From: Actinomycetota bacterium
Lineage (GTDB): Bacteria; Actinomycetota; Acidimicrobiia; IMCC26256; JACDBD01
Assembly: GCA_013695115.1 (NCBI GenBank)
Contig: JACDBD010000438.1
Span: 1 to 8,144 of the forward strand
Direction of reading: 5' to 3'
Length of the DNA: 8,144 nucleotides
Shown here one piece after another: positions 6,571 through 8,144 of the stretch. Below the pieces are notes generated by a model. That model did no database searches, was not told the DNA's origin, and worked only from the letters and a program-made list of their open reading frames with translations. Positions within the stretch are counted from its first letter, which is position 1. Every line of letters begins with the position of its first letter. The translations under genes and the position numbers were made by a program.

Positions 6571-6577
6571 GGCAGGC

Positions 6578-7771
6578 ATGGACCTGACCGCGCTCGTCCA
6601 GCCGGCGGACACCAAGATCCTGCTCGTCGTCATGGACGGCCTCGGCGGCTACGCCGACGGCGAGCACGGCACCGAGCTGGAGGAAGCGTCCACCCCGCAC
6701 CTCGACCGGCTCGCCGCCGAGGGCGTCACCGGGCTGGTCGAGCCGGTCGGTCCCGGGATCACCCCCGGCTCGGGACCGGGCCACCTGGGGCTGTTCGGCT
6801 ACGACCCCGAGCGCTTCGAGCTCGGCCGGGGCGCGCTCAGCGCCGCCGGCCTCGACTTCGAGCTGCGCCCCGGCGACGTCGCCGCCCGCGGCAACCTGTG
6901 CACGCTCGCGCCCGACGGCACGATCACGGATCGCCGCGCCGGGCGCATCCCCGACGACGTGGCCGCCGCCATCGTCAACCTGCTCCAGGAGCGCGTCCGA
7001 CTCGACGGCGCCGAGGTGTTCTTCCGCCACGAGCGCGAGCACCGGGTGCTCGTCGTGCTGCGCGGTGACGGGCTCGACGAGCGGGTGACCGACACCGACC
7101 CGCAGGCGACGGGGGTTCCGCCGCTCGAGCCCGAGCCGCTCGACCCCGACGCCAAGCGCACGGTCGAGCTCGTCGACGAGCTCGATGCCCAGGTCCGCAC
7201 GTTCCTCGCCGACCAGCCCGAGGCGAACGGGCTGCTCCTGCGGGGCTTCGACACCCACCGCCACCTCCCCGGCTTCGCCGAGCGCTACCGGCTGCGGGCG
7301 GCGGCGGTCGCGATCTACCCGATGTACCGGGGGATCGCCCGGCTCCTCGGCATGGACGTGCTCGGCCGCCCCGCCGACCTCGACGAGCAGCTCGAGCTGT
7401 TGCGCGGCGCATGGGCCGACTACGACTACTTCTTCCTCCACCACAAGGGCACCGATTCGGCCGGCGAGGACGGCGACCGCCCCCGCAAGATCGCCGCCAT
7501 CGAGGCGCTCGACGCGGTCGTTCCCCGCCTGCGCGAGCTGGCGCCCGACGTGATCGCGGTGAGCGGCGACCACTCGACGCCGAGCCAGATGGCGGCCCAC
7601 TCGTGGCATCCGGTGCCGGTACTGCTCTGGAGCGAGCGCTGCGGGCGCGACGAGGCCGAGCGCTTCGGCGAACGGTGGTGCCGCGCCGGCGGCCTGGGGC
7701 TGCGGCCGACCAAGGACCTCATGGCCCCGATGCTCGCCAACGCCGGCCGCCTCCGGAAATACGGCGCGTAG
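6578..7771 (+). CDS. apgM: 2,3-bisphosphoglycerate-independent phosphoglycerate mutase, archaeal/ApgM type
   Basis: This 397-residue protein interconverts 3- and 2-phosphoglycerate in glycolysis in the cytosol, and belongs to the alkaline phosphatase superfamily. Seen (numbered from ATG 6578): VMDGLGG with metal ligand D20; TPGSGPGHLGLFGYDP with the presumed phospho-acceptor S65; GDVAARGNLCT followed by ITDRRAGR (116-123), part of the substrate pocket; HHKGTDSAGEDGD (288-300) with D293; SGDHSTPS (329-336) with D331 and H332; and AHSWHPVPVLLW (340-351) with H341. In the classical enzyme the DxxxH motif supplies a His; here that position is Glu (E297). I recall the AGEDGD form from bacterial ApgM-like proteins, so it is probably a clade trait. 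The length matches ApgM (about 400) and not the 510-residue GpmI. An in-frame GTG at 6569 would add three residues; ATG is preferred for the leaderless arrangement. The gene ends two bases from the opposing ABC gene. Confidence 0.9.
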   Translation: MDLTALVQPADTKILLVVMDGLGGYADGEHGTELEEASTPHLDRLAAEGVTGLVEPVGPGITPGSGPGHLGLFGYDPERFELGRGALSAAGLDFELRPGDVAARGNLCTLAPDGTITDRRAGRIPDDVAAAIVNLLQERVRLDGAEVFFRHEREHRVLVVLRGDGLDERVTDTDPQATGVPPLEPEPLDPDAKRTVELVDELDAQVRTFLADQPEANGLLLRGFDTHRHLPGFAERYRLRAAAVAIYPMYRGIARLLGMDVLGRPADLDEQLELLRGAWADYDYFFLHHKGTDSAGEDGDRPRKIAAIEALDAVVPRLRELAPDVIAVSGDHSTPSQMAAHSWHPVPVLLWSERCGRDEAERFGERWCRAGGLGLRPTKDLMAPMLANAGRLRKYGA

Positions 7772-7777
7772 CGCTAC
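7768..7777. repeat. 10-base perfect palindrome holding both opposing stop codons
   Basis: GTAGCGCTAC reads the same on both strands. It contains the TAG of apgM (7769-7771) and the TAG of the - strand ABC gene (7774-7776), so both stops lie symmetrically around the two-base gap. It is too short, and lacks a following T tract, to be called a terminator. Confidence 0.8.
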
Positions 7778-8144
7778 CCCGGATAACGCTCGGGATCCGC
7801 GTCGAAGCGCTCGACGCAGATGTCGGAGCAGAAGAAGTGCACGCGCCCGTCGCGCTCGCGCTGCCCGGCGGCGCGCGCGGCGTTGATTGTCATGCCACAC
7901 ACGGGATCCACCGCCAGCTCCGCCTCGTCGGGGGGCCGGTCCGAGAGTTGCCCGTCCTCGAGCCACAGCACCCGGTCGGCCACGTCCTCGATGCGCTGGT
8001 CGTGGGTGACGGCCACGACCGTCTTGGCGTGCTCCTTGGCGTACAGCTCCAGGGTGTGCATGAGCTGGTAGCCGGCGCGCGAGTCGAGATTGGCGGTGGG
8101 TTCGTCGGCCAGCAGCAGCGGCGGGTCGTTGGCCAGGGCACGGG
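7774..8144 (-). CDS. ABC transporter ATPase with C-terminal YHS domain (5' end outside window)
   Basis: The frame runs in from the right edge; about 122 residues are visible, ending at TAG 7776-7774. The first part is the C-terminal half of an ABC ATPase: Walker B plus catalytic Glu in LLLADEPTANLDS (codons about 8118-8080, Glu at 8103-8101), which includes the D-loop, and the H-loop His in VAVTHDQRIEDVADRVLWLEDG (His codon 8004-8002). This resembles LolD/MacB/DevA-type ATPases that pair with an FtsX-like permease. Walker A and the signature motif lie outside the window. After a short acidic linker, a YHS-type domain begins at DPVCGM (from about 7911) and has three Cys (CGM, then CSDIC) and the ERFDADPERY ending. 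YHS domains are found in copper transport proteins and P-type ATPases, so a metal-linked export or sensing role is plausible (inference). The gene converges on apgM with a two-base gap. Confidence 0.88.
   Translation of the reverse strand, partial: RALANDPPLLLADEPTANLDSRAGYQLMHTLELYAKEHAKTVVAVTHDQRIEDVADRVLWLEDGQLSDRPPDEAELAVDPVCGMTINAARAAGQRERDGRVHFFCSDICVERFDADPERYPG

Noticed and set aside
6569..6571. GTG as the apgM start
   Set aside because: It overlaps the TACCGT box and adds only three residues; ATG 6578 has the same 7-base spacing seen at other starts. It remains possible.
6458..7966. 502-residue antisense open frame across apgM and the ABC gene end
   Set aside because: Composition is low-complexity Arg/Ala/Gly/Val, it has no recognisable motif, and it is complementary to a gene with full ApgM motifs.
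1..8144. tRNA, rRNA, CRISPR, riboswitch, insertion sequence or attachment site
   Set aside because: I read both strands for these and found no stem-loop sets, regular spacers, transposase motifs or terminal inverted repeats; almost every base lies in a protein gene.

Overview
The window is a gene-dense, very GC-rich segment (roughly 70% GC by eye) of a bacterial chromosome, most likely from an actinomycete-type organism (Actinomycetota, possibly the Acidimicrobiia). This rests on several things: strong G/C third-position bias, GTG starts, very short intergenic gaps, several starts that look leaderless, and gene families common in that phylum. These families are a TPR-class III cyclase, a family 2 amidohydrolase, an atypical crotonase, an MBOAT/DUF459-type SGNH pair and a bacterial ApgM. 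The species cannot be named from the sequence alone. No stretch over 60 bases lacks a gene, and I see no RNA gene, insertion sequence, CRISPR array or integrase.

Layout. On the + strand at the left edge is the C-terminal end of a metal-dependent amidohydrolase (to 352). It is followed after 19 bases by a 647-residue protein with a TPR-like helical sensor region and a C-terminal adenylate cyclase domain (372-2315). A short DHDPS/NanA-family class I aldolase-like lyase lies on the - strand (2331-3098) and converges on the cyclase gene. It is divergent from a + strand run: an enoyl-CoA hydratase-family protein (3155-3940), an AlgI-type membrane-bound O-acyltransferase (3956-5383), a membrane-anchored SGNH hydrolase/transferase (5395-6561) and a cofactor-independent phosphoglycerate mutase of the archaeal (ApgM) type (6578-7771). 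At the right edge, on the - strand, is the C-terminal part of an ABC transporter ATPase that carries an extra YHS metal-binding-type domain (7774-8144, truncated by the window).

How the genes work together. The clearest functional unit is the MBOAT plus SGNH pair. By analogy with AlgI/AlgJ-X, DltB/DltD and PatA/PatB, an acyl group would be carried across the membrane by the MBOAT protein and attached to, or removed from, an extracytoplasmic glycan by the SGNH protein. The acceptor is unknown. The other genes (central glycolysis, a CoA-ester enzyme, an aldolase-like lyase, a cAMP-signalling protein, a metal-linked ABC ATPase) look like ordinary chromosomal neighbours with no obvious shared pathway.

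Points that stand out: the ABC-YHS fusion; four tandem ATGAGYGAG units at the crotonase start, which create two tiny reading frames and four candidate start codons; back-to-back promoter-like -10 boxes in the 56-base divergent gap; a recurrent -10-box plus 6-7 base plus start-codon arrangement that suggests leaderless mRNAs; and several enzymes with substituted family-signature residues.
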